Positions 37,479 through 46,590 of a DNA stretch of 64,000 nucleotides are shown here, one piece after another; the first letter of the stretch is position 1, and the number at the start of each line of letters is the position of its first letter. The stretch covers positions 186,001-250,000 of the forward strand of contig NZ_JABUNR010000004.1 in NCBI RefSeq assembly GCF_013343715.1. The letters are read 5' to 3'. The position numbers and the translations under genes are program-made. Below the pieces are notes generated by a model. That model saw only the letters and a program-made list of their open reading frames with translations, was not told where the DNA came from and ran no database searches. The stretch comes from Mesobacillus harenae. Lineage in GTDB: Bacteria; Bacillota; Bacilli; Bacillales; Cytobacillaceae.

Positions 37479-38666
37479 TTGAATCTGAAAAAGATAGCAG
37501 CTACTGCAATATTACTGTCAGGAGCTTTTGGAGGCACCGCTCTGGCACAAGAACACGCTATTGAAAAACAGCCGGTTAGGGAACACGTTTCCTTAATAAA
37601 AGAATTGCCTGAACAAATGGCGAGATTTAAGTTCCAGTCGGATTATCAGTTTGAGTATCCAGATGCCGTAAGAGGGGTATATGTTACTGGTCATTCAGCA
37701 GGAGGGGAAAGGCTTCAGACTCTAATTTCTTTAACAAATGAAACTGAATTAAATGCAATGGTTATTGATATCAAGGACGATTTTGGTAATGTTACATATA
37801 AGCTTCCAGAAGGATCGGAATATAATAATGTGGGCAAGTCTTATATTGGAGATCCACTTCAACTAATGGAACAGCTAGAAGAAAATGAGGTTTATCCTAT
37901 CGCCAGAATAGTAGTTTTTAAAGATACGGTACTGGCTGAAGAGAAGCCGGAGTGGTCTTTTAAGGACGGGAATGAAGTTTGGAAGAATCGGAGAGGCGAG
38001 TCTTTTGTAAATCCGTTTTTAAAAGAAGTATGGGATTATAATATAGGGATTGCAATTGAAGCTGCTAAGATGGGTTTCCAGGAAATCCAGTTTGACTATG
38101 TCCGCTTCCCAGAGGGATTTGAAAACCGTGACACGGAACTACAATATTCAATGGGTGATTACCCAGAGGACCATCAGGATAATGTACAGACAAGGGTAAG
38201 TGCTGTAACCGATTTTGTTGCTTATGCAAAAGAAAAGCTAGAACCATATGATGTGGATGTGTCCGTCGATATATTCGGATACACAGCTACCCTTCCAGAA
38301 GCTCCGGGTATTGGACAAAACTTCACGAAGATCTCGGAACATGTGGATGTTATTTCTTCTATGATTTATCCTAGCCATTGGACATCTTATTTTGGGGTTG
38401 CAAAGCCAGACCTGGAACCATATAAGATTATAAAGGAATATGCAAAGCTGGAAAATAAAAAACTTTCGGAACTTGATAACCCTCCAATTTCAAGGCCTTG
38501 GATCCAAGACTTTACAGCTTCTTATTTAGGGAAAGGGAATTATCTAAATTATGGAAAAGCAGAGGTGGAGGCGCAAATTCGTGCTCTTAATGAAGAGGGA
38601 ATTAATGAGTATCTTCTCTGGAATGCAGGCAACCGCTACACAGAGAATGTAGATTATACACCTTAA
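37479..38666 (+). CDS. Secreted DUF4015 putative glycoside hydrolase
   Basis: A 395-residue exported protein with a signal peptide ending AFGGTALAQ, followed by a TIM-barrel of the DUF4015 (GH-like) family. Recognisable segments are RGVYVTGHSAGG near 65, NAMVIDIKDDFGNVTY near 94, IQFDYVRFPEG near 206 and SMIYPSHW near 290. The Asp residues of DIKDD and FDYVRFP are the likely active-site positions by analogy. It starts with TTG after GAGAGGGG. It stands alone between opp and the spx block. Substrate unknown, perhaps a cell-surface polysaccharide. Confidence 0.82.
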   Translation: MNLKKIAATAILLSGAFGGTALAQEHAIEKQPVREHVSLIKELPEQMARFKFQSDYQFEYPDAVRGVYVTGHSAGGERLQTLISLTNETELNAMVIDIKDDFGNVTYKLPEGSEYNNVGKSYIGDPLQLMEQLEENEVYPIARIVVFKDTVLAEEKPEWSFKDGNEVWKNRRGESFVNPFLKEVWDYNIGIAIEAAKMGFQEIQFDYVRFPEGFENRDTELQYSMGDYPEDHQDNVQTRVSAVTDFVAYAKEKLEPYDVDVSVDIFGYTATLPEAPGIGQNFTKISEHVDVISSMIYPSHWTSYFGVAKPDLEPYKIIKEYAKLENKKLSELDNPPISRPWIQDFTASYLGKGNYLNYGKAEVEAQIRALNEEGINEYLLWNAGNRYTENVDYTP

Positions 38667-38737
38667 AACGGTGTGTCTAGACTTTCTGTAAATGTATGCC
38701 CGGAGAATCAACAGACTGATTTGCAGAGGAAAATAAA

Positions 38738-38779
38738 AGACTGTAGACAAGCTGATTTCATCGAGTTTGTCTACAGTCT
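38738..38779. repeat. Perfect palindrome AGACTGTAGACAA / TTGTCTACAGTCT
   Basis: Thirteen perfect pairs (38738-38750 with 38767-38779) plus a further weak three. The left arm is shared with the arg operon terminator at 16832. Probably a dispersed palindromic unit. Confidence 0.75.
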
Positions 38780-38782
38780 GAG

Positions 38783-38816
38783 GAGAAGGTCTAAAAACAA
38801 GCCCTTCTCTTTTTTT
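38783..38816 (+). terminator. Terminator downstream of the DUF4015 gene
   Basis: GAGAAGG / CCTTCTC with a T7 tail immediately after the palindrome. Confidence 0.65.
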
Positions 38817-38857
38817 GTTCTAAGGTAAGAAAGTATAAAAGTTGAACCTTGACTACC

Positions 38858-39060
38858 GTCTAACTACAGCGCCTAGTCGGCTTTCTCTAGGTTACATATC
38901 TAGTAAAGGGAGCGGCCGAAGAGTCCTCTGCCTCCACGGTTAAAGCCGCGTCGTAAGGCTGCAAAGAAGCTATTACAGGGGTAGGTGTTCTTGTGCCGAA
39001 GTCAAAGAACGACTTCAACAGCAAGGCCCCAGCACTTGTCAAAGCTAAACAGTCGGCTTC
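38858..39060 (-). repeat. Dispersed repeat, long form (inverted copy of 56693-56880)
   Basis: Read on the minus strand this stretch lines up throughout with 56693-56880: GAAGTCGTTCTTTGACTTC core, then a GCTTCTTTGCAGCCTT...GACGCGGCTTTA module, then a TTTACT...ATAT...CTAGAG tail. It ends like the short form at 56571-56690 (GGCGC-GTAG-TAGAC). It is diverged but collinear. No coding potential is evident. The remaining bases to 39222 show nothing recognisable. Confidence 0.75.
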
Positions 39061-39222
39061 ATATTAAGGTTTGTCGGGACTGATCACTAAGGAAATCTGC
39101 TAAGAGAATTACCTTCGCAGAAACAAGCTGGACTTATGCTTAGTTCCTAAGGAGCTTCTTAAAAGGAAGCAATCACATCAGTTGTCACCTCAAGGAAGTT
39201 AGAGTATGATAATAAATGGGAA

Positions 39223-39411
39223 CTACTTTTGTTTCCTGCCGCCAACAGCTTTCCAGCCAGTTTGCATTCTGTCTGACTGATCCACGAATTCGGACTTACG
39301 CTTTCCGCCAAAAACTTTTTCCCCTAACCCATTAAGAAATACGCCCATGATAGCTGTAATTCCGATTACTAGTAAAGCAACTAAAGTTAAATCTAATATG
39401 TAACCACCCAT
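39223..39411 (-). CDS. Hypothetical single-helix membrane protein
   Basis: A 62-residue protein with one long hydrophobic segment (about residues 4-28, YILDLTLVALLVIGITAIMG) and a basic tail ending GWKAVGGRKQK. The frame extends to 39486, but GGAGG lies before the ATG at 39409-39411. Orientation is opposite to its neighbours. No family is recognised. Confidence 0.6.
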   Translation of the reverse strand: MGGYILDLTLVALLVIGITAIMGVFLNGLGEKVFGGKRKSEFVDQSDRMQTGWKAVGGRKQK

Positions 39412-39610
39412 AATAAACCTCCATCTTTCTTTTTCACCAAATGACGCTAGCTGGTGATAAATATGAAAAACTGGTGCTACTCTCATTTTAAAAGAACTTA
39501 TGCCGTATTAAAAGCTATAATTCAACAAATAGTAAATTTATTGGCCAGAATTACATATAAAGAAAGCTGGATGCTTATCAGGATGGAATAAAATTTCAAA
39601 GGAGCATGTC

Positions 39611-40186
39611 ATGCATTGGTATGAAAAACTAAATCAGTATTTCCCTATTGAGGAAATGAAATCTCAGGAGCACATGGAATCTTTATTAAAGGAAAAGGGT
39701 GATATTTACCGTAAAGACGAAGGCCCCCACCATGTCCTTATGTATGTTGAACTTGAAAATTTTGTGTTTATTGATTATTTATTTGTTTCGAAAGATGCCC
39801 GTGGTCAGGGTCTAGGCCACAAACTTATCCAAAACCTTAAGAAGAAGGGCAAGGCAATTATTTTGGAAGTGGAGCCTGTTGACTATGAAGATACAGATAC
39901 CGAAAAGCGGCTTCGTTTTTATAAGCGGGAAGGGTTTGAGCATGCCCAATCGATTGGTTATAAAAGAAGGTCACTGGCTACTCAAGAAATTAATGCTATG
40001 GAAATTTTATACTGGGCTCCTGGTGAAGAATCGGAAGAGTTAGTGTTCGAAGCAATGAAAGCAACCTATAAGATGATTCATACCTATAAGGATGAAAAGT
40101 TTTACGGTAAATCTTATCAGCCAGTGGATGAAGTATTAACATTTGAAGAAAATAAAAATGACAAAGACCTGTTAAGCGAATTATAA
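39611..40186 (+). CDS. yjbC: YjbC, GNAT-family acetyltransferase
   Basis: A 191-residue GNAT protein with acetyl-CoA-binding pattern VSKDARGQGLGHKLIQNL near residue 60. In B. subtilis yjbC precedes spx and the two can be transcribed together under stress. Here a terminator and 430 bases lie between them. GGAGC precedes the ATG. The substrate is unknown. Confidence 0.87.
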   Translation: MHWYEKLNQYFPIEEMKSQEHMESLLKEKGDIYRKDEGPHHVLMYVELENFVFIDYLFVSKDARGQGLGHKLIQNLKKKGKAIILEVEPVDYEDTDTEKRLRFYKREGFEHAQSIGYKRRSLATQEINAMEILYWAPGEESEELVFEAMKATYKMIHTYKDEKFYGKSYQPVDEVLTFEENKNDKDLLSEL

Positions 40187-40192
40187 AGATCG

Positions 40193-40223
40193 AGCAGCCA
40201 TGCGAGTGCATAGGCTGCTTTTT
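40193..40223 (+). terminator. Terminator after yjbC
   Basis: AGCAGCC / GGCTGCT stem with a 12-base loop and T5. Confidence 0.8.
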
Positions 40224-40421
40224 CATTCTAAAACTTCAAATGAGAATTTAAAGAAGTGTAACTGGGGAATAAAAAAAGTTTAAATTTAAGGTTTACCGAA
40301 GTTTATAAAGGGTATTAAGGTACAGAATTGAAAAATTTTAAAACGACCAGCATATAAATAGGCAGATAAGACGAATAAATATCAAGATAACAAACAAAAG
40401 GAGGAATATTCTAAGAAAAAA

Positions 40422-40447
40422 TGAAACTTTTGACATGAGAATACGCC
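40422..40447 (+). promoter_or_regulatory. Possible ECF sigma (M/W-like) promoter upstream of spx
   Basis: TGAAAC (40422-40427), 16 bp, then CGCC (40444-40447) resembles the TGAAAC-N16-CGTC/A promoters of sigma M and W. B. subtilis spx is known to have such promoters. The -10 is imperfect, so this is tentative. A TATAAT without a good -35 lies at 40544-40549. Confidence 0.35.
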
Positions 40448-40653
40448 TATTGAAGGAAGTAAGATTAAAAGCCTCTCTCAGAAAGTTACATATATGTCTA
40501 TATATTTTTCTGAAAAGGGATACCAAGTGACTCACTTTTAGTGTATAATAAACAATATAAATTACAAAATTAAACTTATTTTAATTTAATAATATTGCTG
40601 CTAAATTGGTGGCAATATTATAAGAGTTTAGCAAAGGGAGTGTGAATTTACCA

Positions 40654-41049
40654 ATGGTCACTTTATACACTTCACCAAGTTGTACTTCTTGCAGAAAAGC
40701 AAAATCGTGGCTTGAAGAGCATGAAATTCCATATAAAGAGCGGAATATTTTCTCCGAACCTTTATCAATTGATGAAATCAAGGAAATATTGAGAATGACT
40801 GAGGACGGAACAGATGAAATCATCTCAACCAGATCAAAAACATTCCAAAAACTTGATGTTAATCTGGAAACAATGCCACTTCAAGATTTATTTGAATTAA
40901 TAAAGGAAAATCCAGGATTGTTACGCCGTCCAATTATTATTGATGAAAAGCGCTTGCAAGTTGGATATAATGAGGATGAGATTCGCAGGTTCCTGCCTCG
41001 GAAAGTCCGTACATTCCAGCTTAGAGAAGCTCAACGTCTAGTTAACTAA
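40654..41049 (+). CDS. spx: Spx global redox-stress regulator
   Basis: ArsC-fold regulator that binds the RNA polymerase alpha C-terminal domain and redirects transcription upon disulfide stress. It has 131 residues, the B. subtilis length. The redox switch CTSC is at Cys10 and Cys13, followed by the strongly conserved [13 protein letters not shown] and [27 protein letters not shown] at 40642 opens the frame, but the ATG at 40654 gives the family N-terminus. Its degradation partner SpxH and the competing adaptor MecA are encoded nearby. Confidence 0.96.
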   Translation: MVTLYTSPSCTSCRKAKSWLEEHEIPYKERNIFSEPLSIDEIKEILRMTEDGTDEIISTRSKTFQKLDVNLETMPLQDLFELIKENPGLLRRPIIIDEKRLQVGYNEDEIRRFLPRKVRTFQLREAQRLVN

Positions 41050-41052
41050 AAG

Positions 41053-41089
41053 AATCCTCCAACTCATAAACAGAGTTGGAGGATTTTTT
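41053..41089 (+). terminator. Terminator after spx
   Basis: AATCCTCCAACTC / GAGTTGGAGGATT stem with 7-base loop and T6. Confidence 0.9.
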
Positions 41090-41527
41090 GCGGCTAAGGC
41101 TCCTCATAATTTGATAACTGGCTTTTTTTCTGCTAGAATTTAAAGAATACTTTGATATTCATGGGCAACTCACACTTAGATAGCTAGCAAAGAATTATAT
41201 AAATTATATCCGATATTTATTAAGATCCCCTCAGCTCTTAACTCTCAATACCAACTAAGTTACAACATTGCTTAAAACTGCATGTCAGGCTGAGACAGTT
41301 AGGCATTGTTGCTAATACTGTGGGGGAAATATTGGCTGATAAAAAGGGCGTCTTTTTGTTTCCCTTATTGAACATTTTATCATAAAATATAAGTACAAGA
41401 TCATCATTCTGGATGCTTTCCCTTTATTAACAAGGTGATTTAGTTTCATAATATAAGGGTAAAAGAAAAATATTCGACTTTGGGGGTTTAGTCCCTTCAT
41501 TTCTTTACCTGGAAGGGAGAGAGTAAA
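41090..41527. other. Gap between spx and mecA
   Basis: About 440 bases with no supported gene; yjbE, present here in B. subtilis, is missing. No clear promoter or structure is recognised beyond AT-rich tracts. Confidence 0.4.
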
Positions 41528-42202
41528 ATGGAAATAGAACGGATCAATGAAAATACTGTAAAGTTTTATATATCATATATGGACATCGAAGAAAGAGGAT
41601 TTGACAGGGAAGAGATTTGGTATAATCGGGAACGAAGTGAAGAACTTTTCTGGGAAATGATGGATGAAGTACATCAAGAAGAGGAATTTACTGTTGAAGG
41701 ACCTCTCTGGATACAAGTTCAAGCCCTTGATAAAGGGTTAGAGGTTTTGGTTACGAAGGCACAGCTCACAAAAGATGGACAAAAGTTTGAATTGCCTGTG
41801 TCTGATGAAAAAATGAAGGACTTCCCGGTTGATGAGAAAATTGAGGATCTTCTTGATCATCATTTCACCCCGAAAGGTTCTGAGGAAGAGGAAGATGAGG
41901 GTGTTGAAGGGGATTTAGAGTTCTTGATTGTATTCAATGATTTTGAAGATATTATTTCCCTGGCAAAGCGACCTGGTATAGGAGACATAGTCACTACTTT
42001 ATATAGCCTTGAAGGGAAGTACTACCTATATTCTGAATTTCCTGAAGAAGTATTCCAGGATGAAGATGAAATTGATAATCTTTTGAGCATTTTGCTTGAG
42101 TTTGGCCTGGAATCGGGGACGACTATACACCGTCTAGAGGAATATGGTAATAAAATAATTGAGAATGATGTTTTCGAAGTTATTAGAAAGCACTTTTCCT
42201 GA
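41528..42202 (+). CDS. mecA: MecA adaptor protein for ClpCP
   Basis: Targets ComK and other substrates to the ClpC-ClpP protease, so it restrains competence. The 224 residues have the N-terminal substrate-binding region (MEIERINENTVKFYISYMD), an acidic linker around residues 115-130 (EEEEDEGVEGD) and the C-terminal ClpC-binding domain. GGGAGAGAG precedes the ATG. Confidence 0.95.
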   Translation: MEIERINENTVKFYISYMDIEERGFDREEIWYNRERSEELFWEMMDEVHQEEEFTVEGPLWIQVQALDKGLEVLVTKAQLTKDGQKFELPVSDEKMKDFPVDEKIEDLLDHHFTPKGSEEEEDEGVEGDLEFLIVFNDFEDIISLAKRPGIGDIVTTLYSLEGKYYLYSEFPEEVFQDEDEIDNLLSILLEFGLESGTTIHRLEEYGNKIIENDVFEVIRKHFS

Positions 42203-42203
42203 C

Positions 42204-42239
42204 CAAAAGGCCGATTTCCGACATGGAAACGGCCTTTTG
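42204..42239 (+). terminator. Terminator after mecA
   Basis: CAAAAGGCC...TTTCC / GGAAA...GGCCTTTTG hairpin. Confidence 0.8.
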
Positions 42240-42544
42240 CAAAATAATGGGGCAGCCAGAATGCTTAATACAAGAAAATTAATATGTGGAATTGGTTAGG
42301 ATAGATATTTGGGCTGAATGTAATTTAAGCTTATATTGACCCCTAGAAGACATCATTGCCATACTGATTAAGGGTTCAAAGGACCGAAAAATATACCCTT
42401 TGGTTCTGGGTAGGCTAGGAAGGTTGAACCTTTTCAGTGCATATTGTTGACTATTAATTATTAAAGAGAACTGCATTGGCCAAATGTGGTTTTTTTTATT
42501 GTTAGGAAACTATAAAAGGTTTCAAGTTTAGGATAATCTTGTGC

Positions 42545-42680
42545 TTTTTCTGTATCCAGCGCCCAGCAACTAGTGTACTTCGCTCTTCTCCTATGAAAAC
42601 CCAAGTTCTGCATGTTTCCTTTATCGCAGTCAGTGTTCCTCCAGCCGATACTGCTCTTACCTGGCGCTAACGGTTTTTAT
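42545..42680. repeat. Possible degenerate copy of the dispersed repeat
   Basis: The stretch has the GTATCCAGCGCCCAGC...ACTAGTGTACTTCGC start and a TACCTGGCGCTAACGG end that recall the GGCGCC...CTCGAG...CTTCG termini of the elements at 38858 and 56571. The interior differs. Bases 42240-42544 hold nothing I can name. Confidence 0.35.
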
Positions 42681-42745
42681 TCTGCCAAAGAAGAAGGATT
42701 TCCTTTCGTCAATGTGAAATTAATAAAGTGGAAAGGAGGAATGAC

Positions 42746-43960
42746 ATGTTAACAGCCCATAATAGTTCTGGACAAAGGGTATGCTTGGCAGATGAAAGGA
42801 TACGAACAAAGGTAAAAGAATTAAGAAAGGTGGAGGATTTTTTTTGCCCGGAATGTGGATGTCGGCTGGTTTTAAAGCTAGGTGATAAAAAAGCCTGGCA
42901 TTTTGCGCATGAACATCGAAGCAGCTGCAGTGACTATAAGCGGGAGACACTCTACCACCTTTCAGGAAAAAAGCGGATCTACGAGTGGCTTAAGCGCTGG
43001 GATATAAGCCCGGAAATTGAGCCGTTTGATCCGATCTGCAGGCAAAGGCCGGATGTGGGGTTTTGCTGGAATAAGAAAAAATACGTTGTTGAATACCAGT
43101 GCTCACCTATTCCTGAAACTTTGTTTTTAAAACGAACGAACGTTTTTTTCGAAAACGACTATTACCCTATTTGGATATTAGGGGGAAACCAATTAAAGAG
43201 ATTAAAGAATAATGTTGTTTCACTTTCAGCTTTTCATCTATTATTCACACATTTACTCCGCGGACAAGAGGTGCTCATTGTTTATTGCCCCGTTACAAAG
43301 CAGTTGATCATACTTCACCAACTTGTTCCAATTTCAACTCGAAAGTTTCTATGCTCCTTTTATATAAACACCCTTGAATACTTAAAACCTTCATCTTTTC
43401 TTCCCGACTTGTCTATAAAACAGCCTTTTATATTGAATTGGGTCCTTGAATTAAAGCGTTTCAAAGACCGTCTGAGTACTGGTCCAGGGGCATACAACAA
43501 TTGTTTCTTGCGTACATTGTATCAAAACAGACTAAACATACACCTTCTTCCCCCTCAGTTAGGCGTCCCTGTGAAAAACAGTCTTTTAATCGAAACCCCG
43601 CCGCTAATATGGCAAACCTTTCTTTTTATCGATGTTTTTCAGCACCATAAGGCTGGGCAGCTTATTTCATTATCAAGTCTGATTGAAGCCTTTTCTAAAA
43701 GGGTGAGGAAGAAGGAAATTCTCCTTAGACGACTGCCGCTTGTGAAAACCCGAAATCCCGGTGAGGCGGTTCTGTCTTATATGGAGATTTTAACGATACT
43801 TGGTTATTTTAAACTCGTTAATAACTCAATGTTTCAATTAAAGAAGCCAATTACGATTTCTGGGTCTATTCCTGAAAAAATTAAAATGGAGCGGCTTTTT
43901 TATAACCAGTTTGGCTTGCAAATCGAGACTGCCTACCATAGTACGAAAAGTTTTTATTAA
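42746..43960 (+). CDS. coiA: CoiA-family competence protein
   Basis: Competence protein with a nuclease-like domain, needed for processing of incoming DNA in the family. The 404 residues contain an N-terminal zinc-ribbon-like segment with paired Cys (CPECGCRL, then a C in SSCSDYK) and the nuclease-like core RPDVGFCWNKKKYVVEYQCSPI near residue 98 with the Asp/Glu expected of this fold. AGGAGG at 42735 selects ATG 42746 over the GTG at 42728. With med, comZ and mecA it makes this a competence-rich region. Confidence 0.9.
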   Translation: MLTAHNSSGQRVCLADERIRTKVKELRKVEDFFCPECGCRLVLKLGDKKAWHFAHEHRSSCSDYKRETLYHLSGKKRIYEWLKRWDISPEIEPFDPICRQRPDVGFCWNKKKYVVEYQCSPIPETLFLKRTNVFFENDYYPIWILGGNQLKRLKNNVVSLSAFHLLFTHLLRGQEVLIVYCPVTKQLIILHQLVPISTRKFLCSFYINTLEYLKPSSFLPDLSIKQPFILNWVLELKRFKDRLSTGPGAYNNCFLRTLYQNRLNIHLLPPQLGVPVKNSLLIETPPLIWQTFLFIDVFQHHKAGQLISLSSLIEAFSKRVRKKEILLRRLPLVKTRNPGEAVLSYMEILTILGYFKLVNNSMFQLKKPITISGSIPEKIKMERLFYNQFGLQIETAYHSTKSFY

Positions 43961-44086
43961 TGAAAAGGCAGGGTAAAGCGTAAAATAGAAGGAGTAAATC
44001 ATGAAAACGGGAGGAATTCTAAAGTTTGACTCGAATCTAACAATATAATAAACTTGCGACAATCTTAACGTGAATGGAGGATTTTT

Positions 44087-45904
44087 ATGACTAATGATAC
44101 TAAGGCAAAAAGACTGCCGGCCAGAAGTGAAATACCGGCACAAGATAAATGGAGACTTGAGGATATCTTTTCTTCTGATGTTGATTGGGAAAAAGAATTT
44201 TTGGAAGTAAGTTCTTCGCTTCCGAATATTGAGAAGTTTAAAGGAACTCTTGGGAACAGCGCCGAAGCTCTTTACGATGCTCTTAAATATCAAGACGAAT
44301 TGATGGAAAGACTTCTTAAACTATATACATACGCTCACATGAGGTATGACCAAGATACGACGAACTCTTTTTATCAAGGCTTGGATGAAAGGATCAAGAG
44401 TTTATACTCCCAGGCTTCTAGTTCCCTGGCTTTCATTATTCCAGAGATTCTTGCTATCGATGAACAAAAGGTGGAAGATTTTCTTAAGGGACATGATGCT
44501 TTAAAGCTGTATGAACATGCGTTAGAAGAAATTAATTTACAGAGGCCGCATGTACTTTCTGCTGATCAGGAGTCACTTCTAGCGCAGGCAGCAGAAGTAA
44601 TGGGCTCATCAGGCAACACATTTGGAATGCTCAATAATGCCGATCTAGAATTTCCTGCTATTAAGGATGAAAACGGTGAAGAAGTTGAAATTACGCACGG
44701 GAGATATATTCGGTTCCTTGAAAGTGAGGATCGCCGAGTCCGCAAAGATGCATTTAAAGCTGTCTATGAAACTTATGGCAAATTTAAAAATACATTTTCA
44801 AGTACATTAAATGGTACCGTTAAAAAGGATAATTTTAATGCAAGAGTGCGCAAATATGATTCAGCAAGGCATGCCGCCTTAGCAGCAAACAATATCCCGG
44901 AATCTGTCTATGAAAACCTTGTAAAGACAGTTCACGATAATCTTCCGTTGCTCCACAGATATATTAAGCTCAGGAAAAAGGTACTTGGAGTAGAGAAGCT
45001 TCATATGTACGACCTTTATACACCGCTTGTGAAGAATGTAAATATGGATGTGAGTTACAAAGAGGCGGAAGAACTAATTTTAAAAGGCCTTACTCCCCTA
45101 GGTGAAGAATACGTTAGTATTTTAAAAGAAGGCTTTGAAAACCGCTGGGTTGATGTTCAGGAAAATAAGGGGAAACGGAGTGGTGCATATTCCTCGGGTG
45201 TTTATGGAACAAATCCTTATATTCTTATGAACTGGCAGGATAATGTAAATAATTTATTTACACTGGCACATGAATTCGGTCATTCTGTCCATAGCTATTA
45301 TACAAGAAAGAATCAGCCATTTCCGTATGGAAATTATTCAATCTTTGTTGCAGAGGTAGCCTCGACTTGTAATGAGGCCTTATTAAACAATCATTTACTA
45401 AATACGATTGAAGATGAGCAAAAACGACTTTATTTGCTGAATCACTATTTAGAGGGATTTAGGGCAACAGTCTTTAGACAAACGATGTTCGCAGAGTTTG
45501 AACATTTGATTCATCAAAAAGCACAAAATAATGAAGCGTTAACAGCCGAATCCCTTACAGAGGAATATTATGAGTTGAATAAGAAGTATTTTGGGGAAGA
45601 AGATATCGAGATAGATGAAGAAATTGGACTTGAGTGGGCAAGGATACCTCATTTCTACTACAATTATTATGTATACCAATACGCAACAGGATATAGTGCT
45701 GCAACGGCCTTAAGCAAACAAATCCTTGAAGAAGGGGAGCCTGCAGTTCAGCGTTATCTAGAATTTCTTAAAGCAGGCAGCTCTGACTACCCAATTGAAG
45801 TTCTAAAAAAGGCTGGCGTTGATATGACAAGCTCACAGCCGATAGAGCAAGCATGCAAGGTATTTGAACAAAAGCTAGAAGAAATGGAAAAACTCCTTTC
45901 ATAA
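44087..45904 (+). CDS. pepF: Oligoendopeptidase F (M3 family)
   Basis: Cytosolic zinc peptidase that degrades peptides of roughly 7-17 residues, a natural partner of the Opp importer. The 605 residues have the M3 motif HEFGHSVHSYY near residue 389, with the third-ligand Glu in FVAEVASTCNEA near 418. GGAGG precedes the ATG. B. subtilis PepF (yjbG) is in the same position and can influence spore development when overproduced. Confidence 0.95.
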   Translation: MTNDTKAKRLPARSEIPAQDKWRLEDIFSSDVDWEKEFLEVSSSLPNIEKFKGTLGNSAEALYDALKYQDELMERLLKLYTYAHMRYDQDTTNSFYQGLDERIKSLYSQASSSLAFIIPEILAIDEQKVEDFLKGHDALKLYEHALEEINLQRPHVLSADQESLLAQAAEVMGSSGNTFGMLNNADLEFPAIKDENGEEVEITHGRYIRFLESEDRRVRKDAFKAVYETYGKFKNTFSSTLNGTVKKDNFNARVRKYDSARHAALAANNIPESVYENLVKTVHDNLPLLHRYIKLRKKVLGVEKLHMYDLYTPLVKNVNMDVSYKEAEELILKGLTPLGEEYVSILKEGFENRWVDVQENKGKRSGAYSSGVYGTNPYILMNWQDNVNNLFTLAHEFGHSVHSYYTRKNQPFPYGNYSIFVAEVASTCNEALLNNHLLNTIEDEQKRLYLLNHYLEGFRATVFRQTMFAEFEHLIHQKAQNNEALTAESLTEEYYELNKKYFGEEDIEIDEEIGLEWARIPHFYYNYYVYQYATGYSAATALSKQILEEGEPAVQRYLEFLKAGSSDYPIEVLKKAGVDMTSSQPIEQACKVFEQKLEEMEKLLS

Positions 45905-46071
45905 AAGAATTGCCGACTGTCCAAAAACGCAAAAACTGGAGACTCCGACAAAGAAACTTGACCGTTGTAGCGTCGGTTGGCTCTCAGAACCATCATTTGG
46001 GGCTGTCAGTGGACCCGGAGACAAAGTGATTACCTTGAGAAAATGTTTCTGCTTTATGTCCTAACCAAGAG

Positions 46072-46100
46072 ACCGCCGCAAAAGTATGGGCGGTTTTTTG
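46072..46100 (+). terminator. Terminator after pepF
   Basis: ACCGCC / GGCGGT stem with TTTTTT. The preceding 150 bases show no gene. Confidence 0.75.
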
Positions 46101-46119
46101 TCGTCTATTGGAGAAAGGG

Positions 46120-46293
46120 CTAAAATCCTTTAAACTTTTTCCGATCATTTAAAAGGAGAATTAACACAAACAAGGAGAGGAACAAAATCGGTGAGCTAAT
46201 ATAAAGTGGAATTAAGTGCATAAGGGCCATTATATGAAGTAAGAAAGCAGCTAAAATTAAAAGACACATGATTATAGGAATCAAGGTTTTCAA
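46120..46293 (-). CDS. Hypothetical small membrane protein
   Basis: A 57-residue protein made almost entirely of two hydrophobic helices, ending in NDRKKFKGF. GGAGG (46302-46306) is spaced for a TTG start at 46293; a TTG at 46308 also opens the frame but overlaps the ribosome site. A TATACT -10-like element lies at 46326-46331 on the minus strand, and Fnr- and Rex-like boxes lie farther upstream. No family recognised. Confidence 0.6.
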   Translation of the reverse strand: MKTLIPIIMCLLILAAFLLHIMALMHLIPLYISSPILFLSLFVLILLLNDRKKFKGF

Positions 46294-46389
46294 GTCGGTA
46301 TCCTCCAAACGTGTGGTTATCAGAGAGTATACTCATCTCATACCAATATATTCACTTGTCCCTGGTGGCATTCCGAGTTTTTGACAATA

Positions 46390-46407
46390 TTGTGAAATGA
46401 AACACAA
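46390..46407. promoter_or_regulatory. Rex-like box
   Basis: TTGTGAAATGAAACACAA matches TTGTGAA-N4-TTCACAA at 12 of 14 positions and is embedded in a larger inverted repeat starting TTGACAATATTGTG. Rex senses NADH/NAD+. No promoter contact geometry can be shown. Confidence 0.4.
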
Positions 46408-46446
46408 TGTTATTGTCATGGTTCAAAAGTGATGGTATATTAATGT

Positions 46447-46462
46447 TGTGAAGTTGATCACA
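46447..46462. promoter_or_regulatory. Perfect Fnr/Crp-type box
   Basis: TGTGAAGTTGATCACA matches TGTGA-N6-TCACA at all ten positions. Unlike the five boxes at the left end, no -10 element lies 29.5 bp away on either strand, so class II activation is not supported. It may act as a repressor site or be fortuitous. Confidence 0.45.
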
Positions 46463-46527
46463 TACAAACATATACCCCTTTTGTTTGACCGTGAAAGATT
46501 TCTCCCATCCCCTTTGTTCGCATATAT

Positions 46528-46566
46528 AAAAAAGGCCTTTCAGCATGCCGGCTGAAAGGCCTTTTT
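46528..46566 (-). terminator. Terminator of the yjbI-spxH operon
   Basis: AAAAAGGCCTTTCAGC / GCTGAAAGGCCTTTTT perfect 16-bp stem with a 6-base loop. Confidence 0.9.
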
Positions 46567-46590
46567 CTTGTGAAGATAAGAGTAGGGGCA

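Noticed and set aside
41312..41500. 62-residue minus-strand frame between spx and mecA
   Set aside because: Composition is that of translated AT-rich intergenic DNA; only a poor AGG site and no known family.
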